Below are positions 50,907 through 61,500 of a stretch of DNA of 64,000 nucleotides, in pieces. Position 1 is the first letter of the stretch; the number at the start of each line of letters is the position of its first letter. The position numbers were made by a program, and so were the translations under genes. Under the pieces are notes generated by a model, which did not search any database, was not told where the DNA came from, and saw only the letters and a program-made list of their open reading frames with translations. The stretch is from Cafeteria roenbergensis (lineage: Eukaryota; Sar; Bigyra; Bicosoecida; Cafeteriaceae): assembly GCA_008330645.1 (NCBI GenBank), contig VLTN01000021.1, positions 434,001 to 498,000 on the forward strand. Reading direction: 5' to 3'.

Positions 50907-51542
50907 ATGGTCCGATTGCGTTCGGCAAGCGTGGCAGCGCTGGCTGGCCTGGCAGCTGCGCTCCTCCTCGTGGCAGCGAACGGGGCTGAGCTTGCGCGCG
51001 GTGCGGCCGCTGCTGCTACCGCGACCGAGTGGGTGTTCAAGGTTTTGGCGGTGGACGAGTTCGATGTCGCTGCCGGCGACTCCAGTGCTCCCGGCCTCTC
51101 CGTGGCTGTGGTCCGCGTGCGGCTCCTGATGCCCAGCTCAGGAGACGAGGTCTCGTTGGCTGGCAGCATTGGGCGGGTGGTTCTGCGGGCTCGGGGCCAG
51201 GCGAAGCCGCTGCCCATGGTCGGCACCATCTGCAGCGCCACGCTCTCGCCCTGGGGAGGCGACGGTGAGGCCGACGACCATGGGCTTGTTCGCGCCGTGC
51301 TGGAGCAGTCTGCGTGGACAGCACGCGCGGCCGCACCGACGTCCGTGCCAGGGGCCAAGGACAGTGACCGGCGCCTGTCATCGCTCGACCTCGTGTTCGT
51401 CCCGCAAGGCGGGGCGGCGGGCATCCGCGACGTCAGCGACGACGCCGCCGTGCTGAGCGCGCTGGAAGCTCGCGCGCCCACTCCGCCTCCGGCCGTCGAG
51501 GGCCCGGACGTCACGTTCGAAGGCCACGCAGACGAGCTGTGA
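50907..51542 (+). CDS. small secreted or ER-lumenal protein, unknown
   Basis: 211 aa. Residues 1-26 (MVRLRSASVAALAGLAAALL and on) are a signal peptide with an ANGAEL cleavage region. The rest looks globular: EWVFKVLAVDEFDVAAG, VAVVRVRLLMP, IGRVVLRARG, SSLDLVFVPQGG. I see a single Cys, no membrane helix and no retention signal (the end is HADEL, which weakly resembles the ER signal HDEL/ADEL). I do not recognise a family. It might work with the divergently placed FAD oxidoreductase, which also enters the secretory path; that is only proximity. Confidence 0.65.
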   Translation: MVRLRSASVAALAGLAAALLLVAANGAELARGAAAAATATEWVFKVLAVDEFDVAAGDSSAPGLSVAVVRVRLLMPSSGDEVSLAGSIGRVVLRARGQAKPLPMVGTICSATLSPWGGDGEADDHGLVRAVLEQSAWTARAAAPTSVPGAKDSDRRLSSLDLVFVPQGGAAGIRDVSDDAAVLSALEARAPTPPPAVEGPDVTFEGHADEL

Positions 51543-52150
51543 AGGCGAGTGGAAGGCGGCTGTCCAGCTTGCCCTCTCAACTGCAGGGCCGGTCGTTGTG
51601 TGACGCGCCCGGCCGGAAAGCAAATGATCATTTGCTTTGTGGCGTGTTGGAATCTGTGCTGACGCGGCGACAGCGAGGTGGAAATGCGCACACGACGCAC
51701 TCACGGTCTCAGGCTTGCAAGACAGCTCTGCTGGCCAAACCATCACTCCCCGACGGAGCGCGAGCCGCCACTTGCGCCCGAGCAGCCGACCGCTGCCCGC
51801 GCATTCCACCCTCAGTGGCGACCGCACTGGACTGCAAAGGTGAAGCGGGTGCCGGGGTGGAGCGCAGGGGCGATGCGGAGGCGCCAGGGGCTCGCTCGGG
51901 GCCAGGAACGCGCTCGCGAATTGCCGCCCGCAGCACAGCCGGCTCAGACAGGGCCACCGCTGAGCGGGGTGCGCCCCCGTCCCCCCCATCGCGTGCCCCG
52001 AACCCGCCTCACTCCCACCCCAAGCCACCCAGCCCGGCGGAACCCCGTGTGCTTGCGACTCTTGGCCGCAGGCTTGGGCGGCTCTGTGTGGAACTTGCCG
52101 CAGGCTCTCGCGAATCCTTTGCTCAGTTCCCCGGCGCGCCAGCGGCAGCA
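51543..52150. other. intergenic region with perfect palindrome
   Basis: 608 bp between two plus-strand genes. Apart from the 22-bp palindrome at 51617-51638 I see no gene; the frame of the next gene is open through it but without family features. Confidence 0.45.
51617..51638. promoter_or_regulatory. perfect 22-bp AT-rich palindrome
   Basis: Half-site AAAGCAAATGA followed directly by its exact complement, with no spacer. It lies 75 bp after the stop of the small secreted protein and about 510 bp before the next ATG. It could be a dimeric transcription-factor site or an RNA hairpin in a 3' UTR. Confidence 0.6.
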
Positions 52151-55100
52151 ATGGCGGATAGGATGCGCGAGGCGGACGAGATCCGTGCGCGCAAACTCGA
52201 TGCGATGGACGCGATGGATCACGGCGCCGGGAGCAAAGCGCGGCCGAGCAGCGAATTCGCGCAGTCCCTGCGCTTCGTTGGGCGCGTCGCGGCCCAGAAC
52301 GTGTGGGCGATGGCGACGCTTGGGGGAGCAATGCTGGTGATGGTCACGCGGTTCACGATCGGCGACTGGTTCAGCCTGCAGCTTCGGCTCCTGGCGTCGC
52401 TGGTCGTGTCGCCCCTCTCCGACGCGCAGCTGAGCGACTCCACGTTCGTCATCGGCCAGATTCTGGCGGCAATCTTCGTCAGCATTTTGACGTCGTGCAC
52501 AATCGGGAGCACGGAGTGGTGGGGGGGCGTCGTCAAGTCGGCCAGCTTCCTGGAGCCGTGGCAGCGGCTGGCCATCAGGCTCGTGATGCTTGCTCGGGTG
52601 CGCAGCACCGCCCTCATTATGCTCATCAAGGCGCTCGTGATGCTCTGGAGCTGGTCGTTCCGGCCTCCCCTGCACGACCCGGGGGCCGTGCCGGTGCTGC
52701 CCCTGTCCGCTGCAGGACTCAGCTTCCAGAGCATGGCCGCGGCGGCCGCGGCGCGGTGGGAGCCTGCCGCCCACCCGCTGGCAGGTCGGGCCGCGGACGG
52801 CACTGCCGAGACGCTCAGCAGCGGATACCACATCGAGGAGGGCCTTCGTGCCTCCGGCTGGGTGCTGTTCAACGAAGCGGCCAGAGGCAGCTTCAGCCTC
52901 AACACAACGCTCAGTGCGGCGCTGGGGCTCGTGAGAGAGGACTGCCCCTCCTGCGACCTTACCTCCGACGCGGCGCGGTCCAAGCAGTCTCTGGTTGAGC
53001 TCTCGCGCCACGCTGCCAGCGTGGCCCGCGACACGCAGTTTCGCGCCCCGGGCGTGGGCGTTCGGGGACTCGGCGTCGTGCTGGACAGCTCTTGCCTCAC
53101 CTCTGATTACTCGGGACTGGCGCGGCCGCCGCCCACCGTCGGCGGCGGCAGCCCGTGCCTCGGCGTCCCGTCCTCCTCCGCGCCGCTCGACCCCGAGCAC
53201 GTGTGGGCGCCGTTCCCAGTGCTGACGTCGCCGCGCCAGCCCCGGGTCCAGGCAGCGGGCTGGATCCCGGACCACGTACGGCGTGCCGCCGACAGCGGGC
53301 TGGCGCTGCTGCTCCACGCCTCAGTCACGCTTTTCTGCATGCTGGTGGAGCTGGGAGTGGTGCGCATCAGCCCGCTGCGCGGATCGCTCGGACGCTGGGC
53401 CAGCTACGCGACCGTTGTGTCGGCCCAGGCGCTGGCGCTGGGCGTGCTGCGCTCGTTCGCCAGGCTCAACAGGGCAGGGATTAGCTTCCCCGTGGCGCTG
53501 CTGGGCCTTTTGCGGGCGGCGCCGCTGCCCCTGCTCGGCATGGGGCTGGTGAACATCCTGGTCGGCGCGGTGACGTCGCTCTTCATCAAGGAACACTTCG
53601 GCTGGGGGGCCACGCAGGTGGTGATGGTGGTGGTCGTGAACTTGCTGCTTTCGCTGTGGACGGCGCGAGCGGGCGAGGCCCTGGCCGAGGCGCTCGCAAC
53701 CGACCTCGCCGCGGGAGAGCACATGGGCTTCGCCGGGGGCGTTGTCGCCGTCAGCGCGTCGCTGCAGGGGCCTGTGGCAGCCGACCCCGGCATGATCCGA
53801 GGGGCGGCGGAGCTCTCTGCCTGGGCGTCCGCGCACGAGCCGATTCCGCCCTTCGTCGAGGCCATGGCTGCGGGGGCCCCCTTCGCGCCCACGTTTGACA
53901 CCATGGCACTGACTGTCAGACTCCTCGTGTTGGCGTTTGCGGGGTGGGTCGGGCTCGTCTGGGTCCACGTGGGCACCTTCGTCGCCAGAGCCAGCTCCGT
54001 CTTCAACCTCGTCTTCACCGACGCAAAGCTCAAGGGCCGGCCCGAGCTGGGCGAGTCGCCGCAGCTCCTGCGTGTCCTCATCGCCATCGTGTCGGACATG
54101 ACTGATGCCACCCGGAGCTGGGCGGTGGAGGACTCGCATCTGGCGCACGAGCAGGAGGAAGCGGGCGGCGCTCACTGGGAAGCTGTGGCGGACACCATGC
54201 AGCTCGGCTCGGCACCTGCGGCCGCTGGCATGGGCCGGGCCGCGGCGGCGGGTGGCCATGGGGACTCAGCTCCGCACGACGCGTTCCCGGCGGTGCCCGC
54301 TCACCCTCCGGGCGGCGTCGCGGCCTCGGTCGGTGCGGCCGCTGCTGCCGGCCGGCGGACCACCAGTCGCACGGGCACCGGCCGCGGCGATGGCTTGGCC
54401 GGGCAGCCAGACAGCCCCTACCCTCGGCAGCCCATGTCCACGGAGCGCCTCTTCAGCACGGCCGCCATGTCGCTGCTCGGCGTGCTCTCGGGCGTGGAGC
54501 GCCTCTGCAGCCACACCGAGCGGCTCGTGGCGCGGCAGGCCATCGATTTCGTCGCCGCGAATCTCGGGCCCACAGCCGTTGACACGGGCCGCATCAGCAT
54601 TCGGGTCAGCGTGACTCCGTCTGTGGCGCAGCTCGAGCAAGCGGCAACCAAGGCAGTGAAACTCTCTGGGCTGCCTGGCCACGTCCTGGGGGCAGTCTGG
54701 GCGTCGCTGCCCGGCATCGCCCCGCCGTCGATGCCGCTCGTCACGTTGTCCTTCAATGGAATCAGGCTGCCCAGCGCGCAGGACTGCATCGCCGTGACCA
54801 ACGCCGAGCGCGCAGCCGCATCCCTCCCGCCGCTTCCGGAGGACAGCGGCCCGCCCCTGCGGCAGTTCCGGTCGCAGGTGTCCGCGGAAGTGGGGCTCCA
54901 GGCCGTGGGCGAGCAGCTTCGCCACGTCCTGGCGGCCGGACTCTCTGGTAACTCGCTCAGCAGAGTTGACGTGACTCTCATCGTGGACCCCCCGCCGCTC
55001 ACTGGCGAGGAAGGAAGGCTGCTGTCGCTGGCGGGCGTGGCTACAATGGCGGCCGGGGCGCTGGTCCCAGAGCGGGCCGAGTTCCAGCTGCTGTCGTGGG

Positions 55101-56602
55101 AGGACGGCCAGTTCAGCGGCATCCTTGCCAAGCACCACGAGCCCATCACGCTGAGCCGCCACGCCAAGAAGCTCGAGGCAATCGAGGGGGTCATCACGGA
55201 CCGCATTCACTCGCTTCAGGAGATGGAGCACACCGCCGCCGCATCCAGGGCGGCAGGAGTGCTGGCCCAGCGCCTTGCCAGCGTGAGAGAGGCAGTGCAT
55301 ACGCTTCGGGCGGATGTCGTTGCCGCCAGGGGGGGCGGCAGCAGCGCCGCAGAGATGGTTGGCCACCTGCGCCTTCGCATCGTGGAGGCCATCTTCCTTG
55401 CAGCATCCGTTCACCGGGCGGAAATGGGCGTGTCGGAACATCGCTCGGCCTCCGCTGTGGCGGTGTCTCAGCTGGCCACCGCGCTCACGGAGCTCTTCGC
55501 AGACACCGTCATTGCTTCCCAGCTTCGCGACAGCAGCCCCATCGTCACCGTGGCCGTGTCTGTCCTCATGCTGGCCATGCAATACCGCTTCTTCCCCATG
55601 TCGCGCGCGAACATCGACGCAGCCGTCAGCGCGGCCTTGGGCGTCACAGCGGCTGCGCCACAGGGCCCGGACGGCGCCGGTCTCCCGGTGGGAGGCGACG
55701 AAGTGCCCCCACGGGGCCCAGGTGCAGGCGGTGGAGGCGACGGCAGCGCAGGCGAGCGGCCAGGCGACGGCGGCAGCGACGACGGCGGGAGCGGGGACTG
55801 CGACCAGCACCGTGCGCCCTCCTCCGCACCCGCTGCAAGCGTTGCAGGCCAAGCGCGAGGCTTGCCTCCTCTGGCGGGCGAAGAGGCAACTTGCCGTCCC
55901 GTCCCCGCGCCGTCTGCCCCCCCGTGCCTGACCGGCGCGCAAGCGGGCCAGCCGCCAGCGGCAGATGCCCCGGAGGATTTGGCAGAAGACGCGGAAGCAG
56001 CGGCAGAAGACGCGGAGGACGCAGAAGCAGCGGCGGAAGCAGCGGCGGAGGACGCGGAGGACGCGGAAGCAGCGGCGGAAGCAGCCGCAGCCGCTGCCGC
56101 GCCTGAAGCCTCAGGCGCCGCGGCCGCCGCAGGTGCAACGGCGGCGTCGACGGCCGGCGGTGGCCCGGCAGCACCTCCCAGCGCTCGCGATCACCATGGC
56201 TCCTGGCCCGCTGCCCCCTTCCCCGAGCTGCTGCAGGAGGCGTCCCACAAGGTCGCCTGCGATCAACCTGGCGCCAGCCGCCCAGGCGAACGAGAGCCCG
56301 CCCCCGCAGCCAACGGCGGCGCCGAGCCTGCTGGCAGGCACGGCATGCAGCCCGGAGGGGACGACCTGTGCGGCTTGGAAGCGATGGGCGGGGCTGCCGA
56401 GGCTGCGCAGCGCCCCGACGCGAATCGAGTTTGGACCGCCGGGCGCGGAGGTGTGGGTGCTGCGACGGGCCGCCAGCTCCCAGGCAGGGAGATGAGGAGG
56501 ATGTTTCTGATACCGGCTGGCTCGCCGCTGCCCTCGGCCCCGCCGCCGCTGTCTGAGGACGTCCCCGCGAGTGGCGCGCCCGCGCACGACGAGCGCGCGT
56601 AG
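52151..56602 (+). CDS. large multipass membrane protein, family unrecognised
   Basis: 1483 aa from MADRMREADEIRARK. The first about 620 residues contain roughly nine or ten hydrophobic helices in two groups: four at about 50-170 (for example ATLGGAMLVMVTRF, IGQILAAIFVSILTS, LIMLIKALVMLWSW) and five or six at about 383-615 (LALLLHASVTLFCMLVELGV, GLVNILVGAVTSLFI, VVMVVVVNLLLSLW, LLVLAFAGWVGLVW). About 220 lumenal or extracytosolic residues with five or so Cys separate them. The remaining about 860 residues are soluble: a mixed alpha/beta region with ISIRVSVTPS and VDVTLIVDPPP, helical segments, then acidic Glu/Asp/Ala repeats and a disordered tail. I know no family with this plan. Channel, transporter or scaffold cannot be told apart. 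Confidence 0.7.
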   Translation: MADRMREADEIRARKLDAMDAMDHGAGSKARPSSEFAQSLRFVGRVAAQNVWAMATLGGAMLVMVTRFTIGDWFSLQLRLLASLVVSPLSDAQLSDSTFVIGQILAAIFVSILTSCTIGSTEWWGGVVKSASFLEPWQRLAIRLVMLARVRSTALIMLIKALVMLWSWSFRPPLHDPGAVPVLPLSAAGLSFQSMAAAAAARWEPAAHPLAGRAADGTAETLSSGYHIEEGLRASGWVLFNEAARGSFSLNTTLSAALGLVREDCPSCDLTSDAARSKQSLVELSRHAASVARDTQFRAPGVGVRGLGVVLDSSCLTSDYSGLARPPPTVGGGSPCLGVPSSSAPLDPEHVWAPFPVLTSPRQPRVQAAGWIPDHVRRAADSGLALLLHASVTLFCMLVELGVVRISPLRGSLGRWASYATVVSAQALALGVLRSFARLNRAGISFPVALLGLLRAAPLPLLGMGLVNILVGAVTSLFIKEHFGWGATQVVMVVVVNLLLSLWTARAGEALAEALATDLAAGEHMGFAGGVVAVSASLQGPVAADPGMIRGAAELSAWASAHEPIPPFVEAMAAGAPFAPTFDTMALTVRLLVLAFAGWVGLVWVHVGTFVARASSVFNLVFTDAKLKGRPELGESPQLLRVLIAIVSDMTDATRSWAVEDSHLAHEQEEAGGAHWEAVADTMQLGSAPAAAGMGRAAAAGGHGDSAPHDAFPAVPAHPPGGVAASVGAAAAAGRRTTSRTGTGRGDGLAGQPDSPYPRQPMSTERLFSTAAMSLLGVLSGVERLCSHTERLVARQAIDFVAANLGPTAVDTGRISIRVSVTPSVAQLEQAATKAVKLSGLPGHVLGAVWASLPGIAPPSMPLVTLSFNGIRLPSAQDCIAVTNAERAAASLPPLPEDSGPPLRQFRSQVSAEVGLQAVGEQLRHVLAAGLSGNSLSRVDVTLIVDPPPLTGEEGRLLSLAGVATMAAGALVPERAEFQLLSWEDGQFSGILAKHHEPITLSRHAKKLEAIEGVITDRIHSLQEMEHTAAASRAAGVLAQRLASVREAVHTLRADVVAARGGGSSAAEMVGHLRLRIVEAIFLAASVHRAEMGVSEHRSASAVAVSQLATALTELFADTVIASQLRDSSPIVTVAVSVLMLAMQYRFFPMSRANIDAAVSAALGVTAAAPQGPDGAGLPVGGDEVPPRGPGAGGGGDGSAGERPGDGGSDDGGSGDCDQHRAPSSAPAASVAGQARGLPPLAGEEATCRPVPAPSAPPCLTGAQAGQPPAADAPEDLAEDAEAAAEDAEDAEAAAEAAAEDAEDAEAAAEAAAAAAAPEASGAAAAAGATAASTAGGGPAAPPSARDHHGSWPAAPFPELLQEASHKVACDQPGASRPGEREPAPAANGGAEPAGRHGMQPGGDDLCGLEAMGGAAEAAQRPDANRVWTAGRGGVGAATGRQLPGREMRRMFLIPAGSPLPSAPPPLSEDVPASGAPAHDERA
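55975..56100 (+). repeat. Glu-Asp-Ala-rich tandem repeat
   Basis: Imperfect repeats of codons for EDAEAAAE and EAAAEDAED form an acidic low-complexity tail segment in the membrane protein. Confidence 0.75.
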
Positions 56603-56911
56603 TCAGGTCTCACTTCTCGCTGCATCTGCCGCTGGATCGGATCGGGCGCGTGGGCGCGCGTAGGTTGCCGCTGCGAGCTTCGTGTGCGCTTGGAGTGTGA
56701 GTGAGCTGCAGCTTGCTGGGCGCTGCCGCGCGCGCGAAAAAAAAGGGCGGCCCACACGTCTTCCCCCCCCTGTGCGTTCTGTTCGGCAGGACAGGCCACT
56801 GCTCAGCACGCAATCAGGTCCACTCTCGTCACAGTGGCTTTCGCGCGCATGGCGGGCCAAGATCCAGGCCGTCCAGCACCCGACCGCCACGGATAATGTG
56901 GCACGCGCTGC
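56603..56911. other. convergent intergenic region
   Basis: 309 bp with an A8 tract near 56739 and a C-tract near 56764. No gene seen. Confidence 0.5.
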
Positions 56912-58377
56912 TCACTCGGAGGTGGGCACGACGCAGCCGGACACGCGGATGATGTGGGACGCGGCGTCGTTGCCGCAGGTCACGCACTCCGGGATGGACT
57001 TGCCCTGGGCGAGGGCGGCGAGGTAGCCGCCGACGAAGGCGTCGCCGGCGCCGTTGAGGTCGACGATCTCCTCGGCCGGCACGGTGGGCACGGCGAACTC
57101 CTCGACGGTGCCGTCGTGCGCGACCACCACGGGGTCAACGCCCTGGGTGATGCACACCACGCGCGCGCTGGCGCCGCTGGCAAGGGGCAGGGCGGCGATG
57201 TGCTTGGCGACGTCGGCGACGGCCTTGCTGGCGAGGCCGTTGGCCTCGGCGTAGGCCTCGGCCTCCGTCTCGTTGCCGAAGACGAGGGTGGCGTAGGGGA
57301 GCACGCGGTGCATCTGGTCCTTGAAGAAGCTGCAGAGGAAGGGGGCGGAGAGGTTCATGGCGAACGTCTTGCCCTCGGCGACGCAGTGCTTGCCGGCGAG
57401 CTCCATGGCCTCCGGGGACACGGTGAGGTGGAAGCCGGCGGAGTAGACGATGCGGGCGGCGGCAAGGGCGGCCTGCACGGGCTCGGAGTTGAAGTGCTCC
57501 ACCTTGTACTCGTTAGCAGCGGCGAGGTTGGCGCAGAGGGAGCGCTCCTTGTCCACGACGAGCACGGCGCAGGTGCCGGTCGGCTTCTCCTCGTCCTCGC
57601 GGTACAGGACCTGCACGCCGTCGGCGGTGGCGGCCTCGCGCAGCTTGGCGCCGAAGTCATCCTTGCCCACGCAGCCGACAAAGGCGGTGGCGCCGGCCTC
57701 GCCGACCTTCCACTGAGCAACGCGGATCGAGTTCTGGGTGGCGCCGCCAGCGATGTACTTGACGTCGTGCTTCTCGACGAGCTCGGAGTAGAGCGGGAGG
57801 TGCTTGTCCTCGGCGAGCGCGGCGTCGCCCATCTTCAGGCCGTACCTGCGACGCAGCGAGGGCAGAAAGGAGGGGCGCACGTCGGGCGTGGCTTGAGGTG
57901 TTCGAGCCCGCGCGAGCGGAACAGACCCCGCTGTCGCTCCCTCGAAGCCGTGGGGGGTTTTCCGCGAGGAAGAAGGGTCAGGATACCCCTCGCTTGTCCC
58001 TTGGTAGCTCGTGGTGCGCGAGGCGCGCTGGCGGACGTGGCATCCTGACGCGCGCGCTTCCGCAGCCGGTTGCGGCCCGGAAGCGACGGCCAGCCTTGCG
58101 CCCCCCCCGCCGCGCCCTCCCCTTCCCCGAGCAGAGTCCTAGGCGCTGTCGCCGCGCAGCGGCCGGGCGCCGATTGCGGGCGGGGCGACTGCGGCGCTGC
58201 CCGCGGGGCAAGAGGCGCGCGCAGGGAGGACGAGGATCGAGCGGGACGGCCGCCCCGCGCGACTCACTTGGTCACCGTGTCCATGGTGGTCTCGGCGGAG
58301 ATGTCGAGGAGGGGGTTGCCAAGGCCGAGGATGGCGCCCTTGAGCGAGCCGGCGGCGGTAGAGGCAGCGGAAGCCAT
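56912..58377 (-). CDS. ADK: adenosine kinase (PfkB family), two exons
   Basis: Reconstructed as complement(join(56912..57845, 58268..58377)), 347 aa, the usual ADK size. Exon 1 encodes 36 codons including GLGNPLLDISAE; the 422-nt intron starts GTGAGT and ends GTCGCAG, and the split codon gives Lys. Exon 2 continues YGLKMGDAALAEDKH and YIAGGATQNSIRVAQW, close to human ADK. The PfkB signature DLNGAGDAFVGGYLAAL near the C-terminus supplies the anion hole and catalytic base D305. It phosphorylates adenosine to AMP (purine salvage and removal of adenosine from methylation cycles). No targeting peptide is seen. Divergent from importin-4, 188 bp apart. Confidence 0.95.
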
Positions 58378-58565
58378 TGCGAGGATGGGGAGCGCTGTCG
58401 AGCGAGGGGGCGGGGTGGCGAATCGTCGGCTCTGCAGCGCGGCGCAGCTCTGCCGCGGCAGGTCAGCGCGGCCTGTCGAAGCTGGTGCGGCTCTGCGGGG
58501 ACGGCTGACGGGGACGGGGTCGCCGCGCACGCCCCAGGCTCGCGCTATCCCGCAAGGAACACCCA
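58378..58565. promoter_or_regulatory. bidirectional promoter, ADK and importin-4
   Basis: 188 bp between two ATGs. No TATA. It includes GCTCTGCCG at 58447-58455 followed by CGGCAG, and two near copies of GGCTCTGC at about 58430 and 58491. Confidence 0.45.
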
Positions 58566-61500
58566 ATGGCGTCCGCCCCTCCTGTTGGGGCGGCTGAGCT
58601 GCGGGCTGCGTTCCTGTCCCTGCAGGTGCCGCACACCGAGACCGTGCGTGCGGCAGAGGCCTGGATTAAGGACTTCTGGATGCGCAAGGCCAGCCCGGCG
58701 GCGTTCTTTTTCCTCCTTGAGCACGACACGGATGACTCGGTGCGTGCAATGGCCGGCGCAAGCCGCTCTTCGCTCGCGTACCTCTGCCCGGCGTGCGCCG
58801 GGGCTGGGGGAGTTGCGGCTCCGCGCGCTGCGCACTGCGCGGCGGCAGGAACCGCAAGTGCCGGCGAGCCCGTTGGAAGTCCTTGAGCGGGCGTTTGTAT
58901 ACGTGCAACGCTGTGGCTGCTGGGCGGGGGAGGGGGTTTATGCGGGCCGGGTGCGGCAGCGTGCGCCCCGGGTCGGGCTCGCTCAGGCACGTCGTCGCGG
59001 CCCATTGAGCGCAGTCTACTGCCCCGCCGCTCCCCAGCCCCGTTCCCCTGCGCCGTGCCGCGCAGGTCCGCCAGATGTCTGGCGTGCTGGTCCGCCTTCG
59101 CATCCACGCGTACATTCGCAAGTTCGAGCCGGCCACCCTCGCCCACGTGAAGTCCCTCCTCCTCCGCCGGCTGGCCGAGGAGCCCGAGCGCCCCGTGCGC
59201 GTCGCCATCTGCGCAGTGGCTGCCGCAGTGGCCAAGACCCACCTGGCGACCTGGCCGGAGCTGCTGGCCTTTGTGGGCGAGCGCTCCTCCAGCGCCTCGC
59301 CCCAGGACCGCGAAACCGCGCTCCTGCTCCTGAGCGCAGTGATGGAGTCCGCCGTCTCGGCGATGCTGCCCAGCCTCCCGGCGGCCGTGCCCATCGTGGG
59401 CCGCGGGCTCTGCGACACGGACACCAAGGTGCAGATCCAGGCGCTGCGGGCGAGCACCCAGGCGCTGCACATGATCCCCTCCAACGCCGACCTCGACCCG
59501 TTCAAGCCGCTCGTGCCGCACCTGCTCAACGTGGTCGGCAGCTGCCTCGCCGGCCGCCACAACGACCTGGCCGGCGACGCCTTCGAGGCCCTGCACGACG
59601 TGGTGACGGGCCACATGGGCCTGCTCACGGAAAGCATGCAGACGCTGGTGACCATGCTCGTGCAGGTCGTGGGCTCCTCGGCGATGGAGGTGGCCACCCG
59701 CGACAAGGCCTCCCTCCTCCTCATGGACATCATCTCGGCCCGCCCCGTGGCGGTCACCAAGATGGGCATCGTGCCTCACATGCTCGCAGAGTTGCTCAAG
59801 GTCACGTCGGACCTCGACGTGGACCCCATGGAGGAATCGCGTGCCGCACTGCTCTCGCAGGACAAGGCCGCCGGAAGCGGGGTGGCGGCCGGCAGCGCCA
59901 CCACGGCCGCCACCGAGGGGTCCGGCCCCGCCCTCGCGGCCATGCCGCTCGGCTCCGGCTATGACGGCGGCGGCGAGACCAACGCGGTGTCCGTCGCGGC
60001 GCGCGTGCTGGAGATCATGGCGCTCCACATTCCCGGGCGCACCTACTACCCGCTCGTGTTCGACGCCGTGGCCAGCTGCCTCAAGAACCCCGACTGGCGC
60101 GTCCGCTACGCCGGCCTCATGCTCGTGTCGGTAAGCGCCGACGGCCTCAAGACCGCCATGCGCGACAACCTGGAGCCCCTCGTCAACGCCGTCCTCACGC
60201 CGCTCGCGCTCTCGGGCCAGGACTCCGCCCGCCCCGTCGTCTACGCCGCGCTCTACACGCTGGGCAAGCTCGGCGAGCACGTGAGCAACTTCCTCCTCAA
60301 GCACGCTGACACCATCCTGCCGCCCGTCCTGGCCTGCCTCAGCGACCCCGACCTGCTCATCCAGGACACGGCAGGCTACGCGATCGAGCTGCTCGCCGAC
60401 TGCGAGGCCGCGAGCTCGCTGCCCGCGCACGCCGACGCCCTCATGGCAGCCGTGGGCGGCTGCCTCGTGTCCCCGCACGCCGCCATCCGCCTTCGCGGCG
60501 TCATGCTCATGGGCTCTGCCGCCATCGGCATCGGGGCGGACTTCCACCGCTTCATGGAGCCCTCGGTCAGGGCCCTCATGCCGCTCCTCAGCGTGACGGA
60601 CCCGTCCCAGCTGGAGCTGCGCGGCTACGCCACCGACTCGATGGGATACATCGCGCGCGCGGTGGGCCGCGAAGCCTTCAAGCCGGTGCTCGCGCGTACG
60701 GACCTCATTGCCCGCCTCGGGCAGAACCTGGAGCTCGCCGACGCCCTGGCCAGCGGCGGGGTCGGTGGCGCCGACGGCTCGGAGCTGGGCGTGGCGGACA
60801 CGCTCCGCCAGCTGACCTTCGCCTTCTTCGCCAGCCTGGCGCCCGTGCTAGGGGACGAGTGCTCGACCTTCCTGCCCTCGCTCATGCCCGTGCTGAAGCA
60901 GTTCCTGTCCATGGCCCGCGTGCACTACGAGGACCGAGAGATGCCGTTGGGCATGGGCTCCGAGGCCAACGCGTCGGTGCGCAGCATGGGCGCCGGCTTC
61001 CAGGGCGAGAACTCGACCCCCGACGAGTTTGCGGCCGAGGACGGCGAGGACGACGGCGACGACCACGCCAAGACGGCGGTGATGCACATGGAGGACTCGG
61101 ACTGCCGCTCGCAGGCCATGCACATGCTGGGCGCCCTCCTCTCGGCGGTGGGGCCCCCCATGGAGCCCTTCCTCTCGGACGTGATTAGCATGGTGGCGAA
61201 CAACCTCCTCTTCTACGACGAGGCCGTGCGCGAGAACGCCGTCCTCTCCCTCGGCTTCGCGTGCAGGTGCGCTGCCAAGTGCGACGCCGCGTCGGGGGAC
61301 GCCGTGACCCCACCGCCCGGCCACCCTGCCGGGACTGTTGTGTCCGTTGAGCCGGCAAAGCTGGGAATGGGGCCGCGCGCCTCGAAGCTCGCCCCCGAGG
61401 CCGTCATGACCTTGGTGGAGCGCATCGGCAAGGACGAGGAGGCCGGCACTGCGGCCGCCGGCTTCCACGCCATCTGCACCATCCTCTCCGACCTGGGACC

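Noticed and set aside
52151-56602. Similarity of the soluble half (ISIRVSVTPS, VDVTLIVDPPP) to bacterial FliF/YscJ ring proteins
   Set aside because: The resemblance is limited to short strand-like stretches, and the membrane topology is entirely different.
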